A DNA stretch of 64,000 bases from NCBI RefSeq assembly GCF_003933745.1, contig NZ_RSEB01000003.1, positions 682,001 through 746,000 of the forward strand, in the 5' to 3' direction. Below the pieces are notes generated by a model. It was not told where the DNA came from. It made no database searches and saw only the letters and a list, made by a program, of their open reading frames with translations. A program made the position numbers and the translations under genes. The first letter of the stretch is position 1. Each line of letters begins with the position of its first letter. Of the stretch, positions 8,321 through 18,500 are shown piece after piece. Origin of the DNA: Glycomyces terrestris. Its GTDB lineage: Bacteria > Actinomycetota > Actinomycetes > Mycobacteriales > Micromonosporaceae.

Positions 8321-9301
8321 ATGAGTGCTTCGTACCGCGGCGGCGAACCCGTCGCACAAGTCGTCAGGTCCGGATTCGCAGAGAGCTTCCACCGGGGCAG
8401 CGTCGCCGTGACCGACCCCGCGGGGAACCTCGTCGCCTCGATCGGCGACACCGGCTCGCCGGTGTTCCCCCGCTCCTCCAACAAGCCGATGCAGGCGCTC
8501 GCGATGCTCCGCGCCGGCTGGGAGCCCGGCTCCGAGGCCGACCTCGCCATCGCCGCCGCCAGCCACCGCGGCGAACCGTTCCACCTCGAACGGGTCCGGT
8601 CCGTCCTCGCCGGCGCCGGCCTCGGCGAGGAGCACCTCCAGTGCCCGCCCGACCTGCCCGGCAACCCGGACGCCCGCAACGCGGTCGTCGCCCTCGACGG
8701 CCCCGAGCCCAAGCGCGTGTACATGAACTGCTCCGGCAAGCACTCCGGGATGCTCGCCGCGTGCGCCGCCGCCGGCTGGGACCTCGCCGCCTACCGCGAC
8801 CCCGAGCACCCGCTCCAGGAGCTCGTCACCGCCACGGTCGAGGAGCTCACCGGGGACGCCGTCGAGCACGTGGGCGTCGACGGCTGCGGCGCGCCCGTCC
8901 TCGCCGTCTCGCTCCACGGCATCGCCCGCGCCTTCGCCCGCTTCGTCGAAGCGCCCGAAGGGACCCCGGAGCGGCGCGTCGCCGACGCCATGCGCGCCCA
9001 CCCGCACCTGATCGACGGCACCAACGGGCCCGACAACCGGTCCATGACCGCCGTCCCCGGCCTGCTCGCCAAGGGCGGCGCCGAGGGCTTCCACGTCGTG
9101 GCCGTCCCCGGCGTCGGCGCGGCCGCCGTCAAGATCGACGACGGCGCCGGGCGCGCCTCCATGCCCGTCGCGCTCCGGGCCCTCGCCACCATGGCCGGCT
9201 GGGAGGTACCGCTCGCGGCCAAGCCCGAGATCGACGCGCTCACCTGGCCCGAGGTCCTCGGCGGCGGCGAACCCGTCGGCCGGGTCCGCACCCTCCTGTA
9301 G
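8321..9301 (+). CDS. Asparaginase, ReAV/AnsA-type family
   Basis: A 326-residue protein of the L-asparaginase II family (PF06089). Visible hallmarks are FPRSSNKPMQA near the N-terminus with its S-x-x-K type arrangement, MNCSGKHSGMLAAC in the middle, and DGCGAPVLAVSL. In the Rhizobium etli member these segments form a serine/lysine active site with a zinc-binding Cys. It should hydrolyse L-asparagine to aspartate and ammonia in the cytoplasm. The gene stands alone, with its own promoter-like hexamer and a hairpin after the stop. Confidence 0.85.
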   Translation: MSASYRGGEPVAQVVRSGFAESFHRGSVAVTDPAGNLVASIGDTGSPVFPRSSNKPMQALAMLRAGWEPGSEADLAIAAASHRGEPFHLERVRSVLAGAGLGEEHLQCPPDLPGNPDARNAVVALDGPEPKRVYMNCSGKHSGMLAACAAAGWDLAAYRDPEHPLQELVTATVEELTGDAVEHVGVDGCGAPVLAVSLHGIARAFARFVEAPEGTPERRVADAMRAHPHLIDGTNGPDNRSMTAVPGLLAKGGAEGFHVVAVPGVGAAAVKIDDGAGRASMPVALRALATMAGWEVPLAAKPEIDALTWPEVLGGGEPVGRVRTLL

Positions 9302-9308
9302 TGGCGCC

Positions 9309-9340
9309 GGCCTCAACGCGGCCAATACCCCGTTGAGGCC
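9309..9340 (+). terminator. Hairpin after the asparaginase gene
   Basis: GGCCTCAACG (9309-9318) pairs with CGTTGAGGCC (9331-9340). There is no U-tract, so termination is only suggested. Confidence 0.45.
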
Positions 9341-9385
9341 CGGTCGCGCCGCAGGGTACTATCGTCGCGTTGCAAGTCCCTACTC

Positions 9386-9468
9386 GCGCGAGTGGCGGAA
9401 TGGCAGACGCGCTGGCTTCAGGTGCCAGTGTCCGCAAGGACGTGGGGGTTCAAGTCCCCCCTCGCGCA
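9386..9468 (+). tRNA. tRNA-Leu (anticodon CAG)
   Basis: A class II cloverleaf. The acceptor strands GCGCGAG (9386-9392) and CTCGCGC (9461-9467) pair fully, the anticodon arm CTGGC-TTCAGGT-GCCAG shows CAG, and a long variable arm TGTCCGCAAGGACG and T-arm GGGGG-TTCAAGT-CCCCC follow. The CCA end is not encoded. Confidence 0.93.
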
Positions 9469-9473
9469 CGATC

Positions 9474-9506
9474 AAGAGCCCGGAGGTTTCCACCGCCGGG
9501 CTCTTT
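9474..9506 (+). terminator. Intrinsic terminator after tRNA-Leu
   Basis: AAGAGCCCGG (9474-9483) pairs with CCGGGCTCTT (9496-9505) and is followed by T residues. Confidence 0.7.
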
Positions 9507-9612
9507 CGCTATCCGGGGCCGGGATGGCGAGCGGGAACACCCCCGGAGGTTCCCGCGTTAGGCTCAAGCAAGGAAGCAGAACCAACGACACGACTGCGGG
9601 GTCACACCGACC

Positions 9613-10209
9613 ATGAGCGAAGCGAACACCGAGCCTGACCGCGACGAGAACGAGGACGACCTGCTCATCGTCGACGCCGACGGGAACCCGGTCGCCACCG
9701 CCAAGGCCGCCGGCGGCGACGACGCCGAGTACGAGAGCGACCCGTCCCGCATGGTGCACGAGCCGGCCAAGGTCATGCGCGTCGGCTCGATGATCAAGCA
9801 GCTCCTCGAAGAGGTGCGCGCCGCCGAGCTCGATGAGAAGGGCCGCCAGCGCCTGCGCGACATCCACGCCCGCTCCATCGCCGAACTCGAGTCCGGGCTC
9901 GCCCCCGAGCTCCGCGACGAGCTCGAGCGCCTGTCGCTGCCGTTCGGGCAGGACGAGGTCCCCACCGAGGCCGAGCTGCGCATCGCGCAGGCCCAGCTGG
10001 TGGGCTGGCTGGAGGGGCTCTTCCACGGCATCCAGGCCGCGCTCGTCGCGCAGCAGATGGCCGCGCGGCTCCAGCTCGACCAGATGCGCGGCGGCGAGGT
10101 CAAGGCGCTGCCGGCCGGCGGGGAGCTCCCGCCGCAGCTGAGGGCCGTGATGGCCGAGCGCGCGGCCCGCGGTGACGACCGCGACCACCCGCCGGGACAG
10201 TACTTGTAG
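9613..10209 (+). CDS. bpa: Bacterial proteasome activator
   Basis: A 198-residue protein recognisable as Bpa (PafE), the ATP-independent ring activator of the actinobacterial 20S proteasome. The N-terminal ~60 residues are acidic and flexible, the core is helical and conserved (MVHEPAKVMRVGSMIKQLL, then a helical bundle ending near QMAARLQLDQMRG), and the chain ends in GQYL, the C-terminal gate-opening motif that docks between proteasome alpha subunits. It should feed unfolded proteins such as HspR into the proteasome. The presence of this gene implies a 20S proteasome elsewhere in the genome. The next gene is plsC, probably under a separate promoter. Confidence 0.92.
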   Translation: MSEANTEPDRDENEDDLLIVDADGNPVATAKAAGGDDAEYESDPSRMVHEPAKVMRVGSMIKQLLEEVRAAELDEKGRQRLRDIHARSIAELESGLAPELRDELERLSLPFGQDEVPTEAELRIAQAQLVGWLEGLFHGIQAALVAQQMAARLQLDQMRGGEVKALPAGGELPPQLRAVMAERAARGDDRDHPPGQYL

Positions 10210-10277
10210 CGATACGCAATGCCATAGACTCGGCCCTGCCTTCCTGGCGGGGCCGCTGTGGTCTTCTGGGATCCGAC

Positions 10278-10312
10278 GGCTCGCGGGTTTCGCCTTCGGC
10301 GGTTCGCGAGCC
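10278..10312 (+). terminator. Hairpin between bpa and plsC
   Basis: GGCTCGCG (10278-10285) pairs with CGCGAGCC (10305-10312), and an inner CGCC-TTC-GGCG stem lies in the loop. No U-tract follows, so it may be a terminator or a leader structure. Confidence 0.4.
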
Positions 10313-10363
10313 ATAATTGTGCCGACCCGTCCCAAGGGTGAGACCACTGGAGAGCTGAACACG

Positions 10364-11047
10364 GTGCTGTACAAGACGCTGCAATGGACGGCCGCGCCGA
10401 CCATCAAACTGATCTACAGGCCCTGGATCGACGGGAAAGAGAACATCCCCGAGACCGGGCCGGTGATCCTGGCGTCGAACCACCTCTCCGTGGCCGACCA
10501 CTACTTCCTGGGCCTGACCACCAAGCGGCACATCGCGACCATGGCGAAGATCGAGTACTTCACCGGCGCGGGCCTCAAGGGCAAGCTCATCTCCTCCACC
10601 GTCAAGGCCCTCGGCCAGGTGGCCGTGGACCGCTCGGGCGGGCGCAAGAGCGCCGCGTCCCTGGAGCCGTCCCTGGAGGTCTTGGAGGAGGGCCGGGTGT
10701 TCGCGATCTTCCCGGAGGGCACGCGCTCGCCCGACGGGCGCCTGTACCGGGGCAAGCCCGGGGTGGCGCGGCTGGCGCTGGCGTCGGGGGCGCCGGTGGT
10801 GCCGGTCGGGCTCATCGGCACCGAGAAGGTGCTGCCGATCGGGGAGTCGCGGCCGCGCGTGGCGCCGGTGGGCGTGCGCGTGGGCAAGCCGCTCGACTTC
10901 ACCCGCTACAAGGGCATGGAGAACGACCGGGTGGTGATCCGCGCGGTCACCGACGAGGTCATGGACGCGATCCGGCGCTTGACGGGCCAGGAGTACGTCG
11001 ACAAGTACGCCAAGCGCAACAGCCCCGGCAAGGACAACGACGACTGA
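10364..11047 (+). CDS. 1-acyl-sn-glycerol-3-phosphate acyltransferase (PlsC family)
   Basis: A 227-residue acyltransferase starting at the GTG at 10364, which has GGAG about 12 bases upstream; longer in-frame starts run into the leader hairpin. The NHxxxxD catalytic motif is N39-H40-LSVA-D45 and the substrate motif is FPEGTRSPDG near residue 120. It should acylate lysophosphatidate at the inner membrane face to make phosphatidate. An amphipathic N-terminus (LQWTAAPTIKLIYRPW) fits membrane association. The gene is convergent with the cyclophilin-like gene, with only a 10-base gap and no visible terminator between them. Confidence 0.87.
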   Translation: MLYKTLQWTAAPTIKLIYRPWIDGKENIPETGPVILASNHLSVADHYFLGLTTKRHIATMAKIEYFTGAGLKGKLISSTVKALGQVAVDRSGGRKSAASLEPSLEVLEEGRVFAIFPEGTRSPDGRLYRGKPGVARLALASGAPVVPVGLIGTEKVLPIGESRPRVAPVGVRVGKPLDFTRYKGMENDRVVIRAVTDEVMDAIRRLTGQEYVDKYAKRNSPGKDNDD

Positions 11048-11057
11048 CCGGTCCGCC

Positions 11058-12026
11058 TTAGTCGCGGCCCCGCGTGGAGACGCTCTCGGTCGGCGTCGTC
11101 GGCGTGCCCGCGCCCGTGGGGGTGGCGGTGCCGGTGGGGGTCGCGGTCGAGGACGGCAGGCCGCTCGGGGCGCCGGTCGCGGTGGGCGAGGGTTCGCCGA
11201 CCGTGTCCGAGCCGCTGGGGAGGTCGGTGAGCTCGGCGACGGTGACGCCCCAGATCTCGACGGGCACGGGCGGGGGCCCGTCGGACTCGACGGTCTCGGA
11301 GAGCGCCGCGATCTGGTCGAGGACCTCGTAGCCGTCGACGATCCCGCCGATGACGCTCACGCCCGCGGTGGGGACGGCCGCGCCGCGCACGAGCGCGAAC
11401 GCCGAGCCCGCGCGGCCCCTGTCGTCGGTGACGAGCGCGAGGACGTCGGCGACGTCGTTCCCGGCCATGCCGGTCTCGGCCTGGAAGCGCCAACCGGGGC
11501 CGTAGGAGTCGTCGCCGTCCTCCTGGCCGGCGCGGCCGGGGCTGCCGCAGTGCAGGATCGCGGTCGGGTCGACGGCCTGGGTGGTGAGCCGGTCGCACTC
11601 GTGGTTGGCGTAGAACCCGGTCTCCGAGAGGTACGTGAACGCGTCGACGCCGCAGGGGGCGAGGTCGCCCCAGAGCATGACGGCGATCTCGCCGTAGTTC
11701 GTCTGGATCACCGCGAGGGACCGCTCGGGCGGGGCCGCGGCCTGGAGCGGGTCGGCGCCGGCGCCGACGTCGTCGGCCTCGGTCACGTTGCAGCGCTCGG
11801 CGATCACCTCGCCGGTGTCGCCGCCTTCGCCGTCGCCGTCGCGGAAGGCGAGCCAGGCGACGCCGGCGATCGATCCGGCGGTGAGGAGCACGGCGCCGAG
11901 GCCGGCGAGGCCGCGCTTCCAGCCGCTGCCGCGCTCCCAGGGGGGCGTGCTGCGGAAGGGGCTGGAGGCTACCGGCTCGTGCTCTGTCTCGGCTGGGGTC
12001 CCGGATGCGGGGCGGCTGGGCTCCAT
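11058..12026 (-). CDS. Membrane-anchored cyclophilin-type peptidyl-prolyl isomerase, divergent
   Basis: A 322-residue protein with one N-terminal transmembrane helix (AGLGAVLLTAGSIAGVAWLAF) after a short tail, then an extracytoplasmic cyclophilin-like domain beginning at NYGEIAVMLWGDLAP. The usual FHR active-site segment is replaced by a CDRL-like stretch with four Cys in the domain, and the conserved F-x-x-N-G-S-Q-F segment is not recognisable, so activity is uncertain. The last ~60 residues are a Thr/Pro/Gly/Ser repeat-like tail (PTGTATPTGAGTPTTPTE), probably a wall-spanning linker or a mucin-like region. The start overlaps the MFS gene by 58 bases, so the two are likely co-transcribed. Confidence 0.78.
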   Translation of the reverse strand: MEPSRPASGTPAETEHEPVASSPFRSTPPWERGSGWKRGLAGLGAVLLTAGSIAGVAWLAFRDGDGEGGDTGEVIAERCNVTEADDVGAGADPLQAAAPPERSLAVIQTNYGEIAVMLWGDLAPCGVDAFTYLSETGFYANHECDRLTTQAVDPTAILHCGSPGRAGQEDGDDSYGPGWRFQAETGMAGNDVADVLALVTDDRGRAGSAFALVRGAAVPTAGVSVIGGIVDGYEVLDQIAALSETVESDGPPPVPVEIWGVTVAELTDLPSGSDTVGEPSPTATGAPSGLPSSTATPTGTATPTGAGTPTTPTESVSTRGRD

Positions 12027-13330
12027 GACTCAGCATCGTACGGGGCGGCGTCTCGCGCGAGGTAGGCGTATCCGACGCAGATCAGGGCGTAGGAGGCGGC
12101 GACGCCCGCGAGGACGCCGGGCGCGTAGCCGTCGGGCGGGACGAGGAGCGCGGCGGTGAACAGGCCCGCGAGGTAGCCGACGTTGTAGACGGTGTCGTTC
12201 AGGGAGAACACGCGGCCGCGGTAGGCGTCCTCGACGCCGCGTTGGATGCTCGTGTCGACGGTGATCTTCAGGCCCTGGGAGGCGATGTTCACCAGGAGGA
12301 CGGCGACGGCGAAGCCGATCGGGACCATGGTGCCGGCGAGCGCGGCGGCGATGACGGCGCACAGGGCGATGAGGACCGTGATCCAGGTGCGCGGCCCCCA
12401 GACGCGGGTCGCGCGCGGGGTGACGACGGCGGCGGTGAGCACGCCGACGTTCCCGAGGACCGCGAGGACGAGGAGCCAGGTGATGGTGCCGGTGCGGTCC
12501 GGGTCGGCCTCGGGGTCCCAGAAGCGGCCCATGAACAGGGCGACGGCGACGATGAACACGATGCCGTACAGGAACCGGTGCAGCCCTTGGACGGCCATGG
12601 CGAGGGCGGGGCCGCGGCGGCGGCCGAGGTACTTGAAGCCGGCGATCATGCCGGCGGTGGTGGCGGCGACGCCGCGCCACAGGCCGCCCGCGGGCGTCTC
12701 GTCGTCGGTGGGGCCCAGGGCGTTCCGGGTGAAGCAGGCCCACATGACGAGGGCGGAGGCGAGGTAGCCGAGGCCGGCGGCGAAGGCGAGCATCGCGTAG
12801 GAGACGTCGGAGTCGGCGAGCTTCGCGACGCCGGTGGTGGCCAGGCCGAGCCCGTACGCGAGGGCGCCGAGGGTGGTGGCGAGGCTGTTCGCGGTCACCA
12901 GGTCCTCGGCGGGGACGACCTGCGGGTGGGTGGCGCCGAGGCCGGCGAGCACGAACCGGTTGGCGGCCAGGACGACCATGGCGCACAGGATCCACACCCA
13001 GCCGGGGCCGCCGGTGAGCGTCAGGCAGATGACGACCATGAGGGCCGCGCGCGCCAGGTTCGCGCCGCGGATGAGGTCGCGGCGGCTGAAGCGGTCGAGC
13101 ACGGTGCCGACGTAGGGGCCGAGGAGCGAGTAGGGGCCGAGGAGGAGCGCGACGGCGGCGGCGTATTTGAAGGGGTCGTTCCCTTGGCCGAGCGCGGGGT
13201 TGAAGAACACCGAGAGCGCCAGCGACGCCTGGAACATGCCGTCGGCGGCCTGGGAGGTGAGGCGCACCGCCAGGAGGCGCCGGAAGCGGCGGTTGCCGGC
13301 GAGGTTGCGGACGTGCCGGTCGGTGCGCAT
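11969..13330 (-). CDS. Major facilitator superfamily transporter
   Basis: A 453-residue polytopic membrane protein with about 12 hydrophobic helices. A DRFSRRDLIRG-like loop after helix 2 is the MFS motif A region. It resembles the MFS_3-type exporters found near ino1 in other actinobacteria, but the substrate cannot be inferred. The ATG at 13330 is favoured by TATCCT exactly 6 bases upstream. The 3' end overlaps the cyclophilin-like gene by 58 bases, an unusually long overlap whose meaning is unknown. Confidence 0.85.
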   Translation of the reverse strand: MRTDRHVRNLAGNRRFRRLLAVRLTSQAADGMFQASLALSVFFNPALGQGNDPFKYAAAVALLLGPYSLLGPYVGTVLDRFSRRDLIRGANLARAALMVVICLTLTGGPGWVWILCAMVVLAANRFVLAGLGATHPQVVPAEDLVTANSLATTLGALAYGLGLATTGVAKLADSDVSYAMLAFAAGLGYLASALVMWACFTRNALGPTDDETPAGGLWRGVAATTAGMIAGFKYLGRRRGPALAMAVQGLHRFLYGIVFIVAVALFMGRFWDPEADPDRTGTITWLLVLAVLGNVGVLTAAVVTPRATRVWGPRTWITVLIALCAVIAAALAGTMVPIGFAVAVLLVNIASQGLKITVDTSIQRGVEDAYRGRVFSLNDTVYNVGYLAGLFTAALLVPPDGYAPGVLAGVAASYALICVGYAYLARDAAPYDAESWSPAAPHPGPQPRQSTSR

Positions 13331-13336
13331 TGTCCG

Positions 13337-13342
13337 AGGATA
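13337..13342 (-). promoter_or_regulatory. -10-like hexamer for leaderless MFS gene
   Basis: On the minus strand TATCCT matches TANNNT and lies exactly 6 bases upstream of the ATG at 13330. Confidence 0.45.
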
Positions 13343-13413
13343 TCTCCCGTGAGTGCCAAGGGGGACCCCGATGTTCAGATCGGAGCCCCCCGTCGGCGCG
13401 AACGGCGCCGGCG

Positions 13414-14484
13414 CTACTCGCCGGCGATGAAGGCCTCGACGGAGAGGCGGGCCTCCTCGTCGGAGAACTGCTTGGCCGGCGACTTCATGAAGTACGAGGA
13501 CGCGGACTCGACCGGGCCGCCCAGGCCGCGGTCCATGGCGATCTTCGCGGCGCGCACCGCGTCGATGATGACGCCCGCCGAGTTCGGGGAGTCCCACACC
13601 TCGAGCTTGAGCTCCGCGTTCAGCGGCACGTCGCCGAAGGTGGTGCCCTCCAGGCGGATGTACGCCCACTTGCGGTCGGTCAGCCACGGCACGTGGTCCG
13701 AGGGGCCGATGTGGACGTCGGCGCCGAGCATCTCGTGCGGGATCTGCGAGGTGACCGCCTGCGTCTTGGAGATCTTCTTGGACTTCAGGCGGGTGCGCTC
13801 GAGCATGTTCATGAAGTCCATGTTGCCGCCGAAGTTCAGCTGGTACGTGCGGTCGAGTCGCACGCCCCGGTCCTCGAACAGCTTCGCCAGGACGCGGTGC
13901 ACGATGGTGGCGCCGACCTGGGACTTGATGTCGTCGCCGACGATCGGGAGGCCGGCGTCGACGAACTTCTGGGCCCACTCGGGGTCGGAGGCGATGAACA
14001 CCGGCAGGGCGTTCACGAAGGCGCAGCCGGCGTCGATCGCGGCCTGCGCGTAGAACTTCGCGGCCTGCTCCGAACCCACCGGCAGGTAGCACACGACCAC
14101 GTCGGCCCGCGCCTCCTTGAGGGCCGCGACGACGTCGACGGGCTCCTCGGAGGACTCGGTGACCATCTCGGTGTAGTACTGGCCCAGGCCGTCGTGGGTC
14201 GGGCCGCGCAGGACGGGCACGCCGGTCGGGGGCACCTCGGCGAACTGGATGGTGTTGTTCTCCGAGGCGTTGATCGCACTGGCGAGGTCCTGGCCGACCT
14301 TCTTCGCGTCGACGTCGAACGCGGCGACGAACTCGATGTCGCGCACGTGGTAGTCGCCGAACTGGACGTGCATGAGGCCGGGGACCCGGTCCTCGGGCGC
14401 GGCGTCCCGGTAGTACTCGACGCCTTGGACCAGCGAAGAGGCGCAGTTCCCCACGCCGACAATGGCTACGCGCAGCTTACCCAT
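13414..14484 (-). CDS. ino1: Inositol-1-phosphate synthase
   Basis: A 356-residue NAD-dependent enzyme that converts glucose-6-phosphate to 1L-myo-inositol-1-phosphate, the first step to phosphatidylinositol and mycothiol. The N-terminal Rossmann motif reads [13 protein letters not shown], and the conserved catalytic block contains [13 protein letters not shown] followed by [10 protein letters not shown]. The ATG at 14484 was chosen because AAAGGAGG stands 7-8 bases upstream; a longer in-frame start at 14526 would lie inside padR. The start overlaps the padR stop by 8 bases. The padR-ino1 pairing is the same as in mycobacteria (Rv0047c-Rv0046c). Confidence 0.95.
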   Translation of the reverse strand: MGKLRVAIVGVGNCASSLVQGVEYYRDAAPEDRVPGLMHVQFGDYHVRDIEFVAAFDVDAKKVGQDLASAINASENNTIQFAEVPPTGVPVLRGPTHDGLGQYYTEMVTESSEEPVDVVAALKEARADVVVCYLPVGSEQAAKFYAQAAIDAGCAFVNALPVFIASDPEWAQKFVDAGLPIVGDDIKSQVGATIVHRVLAKLFEDRGVRLDRTYQLNFGGNMDFMNMLERTRLKSKKISKTQAVTSQIPHEMLGADVHIGPSDHVPWLTDRKWAYIRLEGTTFGDVPLNAELKLEVWDSPNSAGVIIDAVRAAKIAMDRGLGGPVESASSYFMKSPAKQFSDEEARLSVEAFIAGE

Positions 14485-15190
14485 CGCGCATGCCTCCTTT
14501 GCCTTGTTTATTTGGGTCTCCGGCACTCGCAGCCGGATCGGGTGTTCCCTGTTCCGGAAGGGCGCGCGGCCCCTCCGTTCCGGCGACGGGATCGCCGAAG
14601 TCCTGTGGCTTCCGGGGCCCGCGGCCCTCCTCGGAGGCGATGAGCTCGTTCAGCCACCGCACCTCGCGCTCGGCGGTCTCCAAGCCGTGGCGCTGGAGCT
14701 CGAGCCCGTAGGCGTCGAGCCGCTCGGCGGTGCGGGCCAGCGCCTCGCGGATGCGCTCGCGGCGCTCCTCCACGCGGCGGCGGCGCGCCTCCAGGATCCG
14801 CAGCCGGGTGGCCGGATCGGTGCGGGAGAAGAAGGCGAAGTGCACCCCGAACAGGGCCTCGTCGGCCGACTCGGGGCCCGCGTCGGCCATGAGCTGCGCG
14901 AAGTGCTCTTTGCCCTCGGGTGTGAGCCGGTAGACCTTCCGGGCCCTGCGGCCGCTCAGCAGGGGCTTCTCCCCGGCCGCGCGCGCGCCGGCGCCCTTCG
15001 CGTCGGCGTCCCCGGCCGGGACCTCCTCGACGATGAGGCCGCGCAGGCGCATCCGCTTGAGCGTGGGGTACAGCGAGCCGTAGCTGAAGGCCGCCCGGAT
15101 GGCCCCCAGCAGGGCCAGGAGGCGTTTCCGCAGTTCATAGCCGTGCATCGGGGACTCGTGCAAGAGCCCCAGAATCGCCAGCTCCAGCAC
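14477..15190 (-). CDS. PadR-family transcriptional regulator
   Basis: A 237-residue regulator. The PadR winged helix occupies the first ~95 residues ([38 protein letters not shown]) with an insertion rich in Ala/Gly in the wing, followed by a coiled-coil dimerisation region ([19 protein letters not shown]) and a ~50-residue disordered basic tail. It sits directly upstream of ino1 with an 8-base overlap, and an operator-like palindrome lies 36 bases before its start, so autoregulation and control of inositol synthesis are likely. Confidence 0.9.
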   Translation of the reverse strand: MLELAILGLLHESPMHGYELRKRLLALLGAIRAAFSYGSLYPTLKRMRLRGLIVEEVPAGDADAKGAGARAAGEKPLLSGRRARKVYRLTPEGKEHFAQLMADAGPESADEALFGVHFAFFSRTDPATRLRILEARRRRVEERRERIREALARTAERLDAYGLELQRHGLETAEREVRWLNELIASEEGRGPRKPQDFGDPVAGTEGPRALPEQGTPDPAASAGDPNKQGKGGMRDG

Positions 15191-15225
15191 CTCGTCCCTC
15201 CTTTCACACGGCGATCTAACTGCGC

Positions 15226-15246
15226 GATGTATCGGCCCGATACATC
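15226..15246 (-). promoter_or_regulatory. PadR operator-like palindrome
   Basis: GATGTATCG (15226-15234) and CGATACATC (15238-15246) form a perfect 9-bp inverted repeat around GCC. ATGT and ACAT half-sites and a TATCG/CGATA core are typical of PadR operators. It lies between padR and the divergent penicillin-binding protein gene. Confidence 0.7.
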
Positions 15247-15524
15247 AGGCTAACCATAACCGCAGGCCCAAATCACGTCAAGCCGGGAGTCCTCGCCCTG
15301 GTTACAGGCCCGCGCATCGGATAGGCTCGGGCGCACGACGCGATCTAGCAGAGTCCTCTCAGATTCGATGTGCGAAACTGCGAGACGACCGGCCACCCCA
15401 CATGCCGGAAGTAGACCTTTGCGAAAGCCGGACCGCCGGGCGCGACCCCCTCGGGACGCCCGGGCGGGCTCCGGGCCGACCGGCAAGCCCCGGCTGGGGT
15501 TACACAGCACGTGGATGGTTGAGC
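15247..15524. other. Divergent intergenic region, padR to PBP
   Basis: The gap between padR and the PBP start is 334 bases in all. Besides the operator palindrome, I see TAGGCT near 15322 as a possible -10 for the PBP gene. The in-frame extension of the PBP upstream to 15402 has no recognisable content. Confidence 0.35.
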
Positions 15525-18500
15525 ATGAGCGACTACGGTTACCGCCCCGCCCCGCCGCCCGAAGACGGACGGCCGCAGGGCCGCGCCTCCGGGCAGGGAC
15601 GCGCCTACGGGAGCGCCTCCGGCGGCGGCTCGCGCGAGCCCGATTACGGGTGGGGCGGCGGACCGCAGCAGGGCCGCCAGCAGCCGCAGCAGCAGCCGCC
15701 GCAGTCACCGCGGGGCGGCTACGGCTCGGCGCCGGGGCCCCAGCAGCGACCGCAGGGACCGGCCCGGGGCCAGTACGGCACGCCGCCCGGCGGGCAGGCC
15801 CCGGTCGGGCGCGGCTCCGCGTCCGTCGGCGGCGCCCGCCCCTCCGGCTCCGCCTCGGTGGGCGGCGCCCGGCCCGCGGGCTCGGCGTCCGTCGGCGGCT
15901 CCGGCCGCGCGTCCGTGGGCTCGGCCTCGGTCGGATCGGCCGCGGTCGGATCAGGCGCAGCCGGATCGGCCTCCCCGGGCGGCGCGGGCCGCGCCTCCGT
16001 CGGGTCCGCCTCCGTGGGCTCGGCCTCGGTCGGGAGCGCCCGGCCCATCAACCTCGACGACGCGGACGAGCGCACCGGCCGCGCCGGGGGCAGCCGCCGC
16101 GCCGGCAGGGGGCCCCTGAACAAGGACGACCTCGAGAACGGCAAGAAGAAGCGAAAACGGCTGGGCCGCAAGATGCTCGCCGCCGTCATCGCCCTGGGGA
16201 TCATCTTCGTGGCGTCCGTCACGGTCGTCGCCACCTACTTCCTCCAGAACACCCCGGAGCTGCGAGACGTCTTCCGCAAGGGCGAGTCCTCGGCGTTCTA
16301 CTACTCCGACGGCACCACCCAGGCCGGCGCCTACGGCGACACGCTCCGCCTCCAGATCGACCCCGGCGAAGCGCCCGAGACCGTCACCGACGCCCTGGTG
16401 GCCCTCGAGGACCGCAAGTTCTGGGAGCACGGCGGCGTCGACTACATCCGCACCATGGGCGCGCTCGTCAACAACCTCACCGGCGGCGACACGCAGGGCG
16501 CCTCGACCATCACCCAGCAGTACGCCGGCATGTACATGGACGCCCGCGACGTCATCTCCTACGACCGCAAGGCCCGCGAGGCCGCGCTCGCGATCAAGAT
16601 GGAGTCCGAGTACTCCAAGACCGACATCATCACGGCGTACCTGAACATGGCGTACTTCGGCCGCGGCGCGTACGGCATCGAGGCGGCGGCGAAGAACTAC
16701 TTCGACGTGCCGCTGAAGGACCTGACCTACGGCCAGGCCGCCTACATCGTCATGCAGGTGAAGTCGCCCAACGGCTACTACGACCCGTACTACACCGACG
16801 CGTACGACGAGGGGGCCGCCAAGGCCCGCTGGGAGTTCACGATGGACGCCCTGGTCGAGACCGGCCAGATGAAGCAGTCCGACCGCGACGCGTTCACGTA
16901 CGAGGACATCATCGCCTCCGCCGCCACGGAGTTCAACGCCAGCGGCTCCTGGGGCGGCAACACCGACGTCGGCTTCATCATCAACGAGCAGGACGGCTAC
17001 GTCTTCGACGAGCTCCTCGACCGCTACGGCATCACCAGGGAGATGCTCAAGGGCGAAGAGGAGAGCGGCAAGGACGGCGGCTACTCCATCACGCTCACCA
17101 TCGACCCGGAGATCCAGGCCTCCCTGCGCAGCACCGGCTCCCGCGGCGACATCGCGGTGAAGACCAACGACGAGGGCCAGCCGATCGACGAGGACGGCAA
17201 TCCGGTCACCGACGTCAACCAGGCCGAGCGCGACCTCACCGACGAGGGCTACGCCCAGTTCGTGAACGACAACGACCAGGCCGCCCTGTACGAGTACGAC
17301 GAGTACATGATGACCGCGATGGTCGCGATCGACCCCGAGACCGGCGCGATCGTCGGCTACTACGGCGGCGACGACGGCTTCGGCGTCGACAAGGCCGGCG
17401 CGGAGTCCCCGCACCCGCCGTCCTCGACGTTCAAGATGGTCACCGCCGCGACCGCCCTCGAGGAGGGCGACTCGATCAACTCCTGGTTCAACGGCTCCTC
17501 GCCGCGCGAGTTCGAGTCCCTCAAGCTCGAGGACGCCTGCATCGGCGGCGGCGACTACCCGAACTGCACCCTCCGCAACGGCAGCCAGAACTCGAAGGTC
17601 GAGATGACGCTGACCGAGGCGATCCGCCAGTCGAAGAACACGCCGATGTACTCGATCTCCGAGCAGTACGGCGCCAGCACCATCCTCGACACCGCCGACC
17701 GCATGGGCCTGTCGGTCATGAACCAGGCCCGCCTGCTCCAGGACGACACGGGCAAGGACTGGAACACCTCCGTCAACTACGTGATGCACGACGACGGCAC
17801 CTACACCCAGCACGGCACCGCGGTGAACCCCGAGACGGGCGAGGCGATCACCGACGCCTCCGGCAACTGGGACGTGTACGCCGGCATCCAGGTCGACGAG
17901 GACTGCAACCCGATCGTCAACACCGAGGGCTACTTCCTCTACGCCGAGACGCCCACCCCCTGTGAGATCGGCGGCAAGGGCGACACCGACCCGTTCTACA
18001 ACCACATCTCGTTCGGCCAGTACCCGACGAGCGTGCGCGACATGTCCTCGATCTACGCGACCATCGCGAACGACGGCCTCTACAACGAGTCCCACTTCAT
18101 CGCCGAGGTCAAGTACAAGGGCGAGGTCGTCCAGCCGATCCGCGAGCTCGAGTCCGACCAGGTCATCCAGACCACGACGGCGCAGAACCTCCAGTGGATC
18201 GGCTCGGAGATCTCCGGCGAGTCGTCCTCCGGCGAGGACCTCGGCCGCGACTACTTCGGCAAGACCGGGACCTGGGAGGCCGGCGGCAAGGACGAGGATG
18301 GGAACGACTACCCCGACTCGTACAACGCCCACGCCTGGTACGTCGGCGCGATCCCGCAGCTCTCGATCGCCGCCTGGGTCGGGAACCTCACCTCCGAGTC
18401 CGACCCGATCGCCGACATCGACGGCAACAAGGAGAACGTCTTCGGCTCCAACACCGCCTACCCGGTGTGGTTCACCGCCATGGAGCGCATCCTCGACGCC

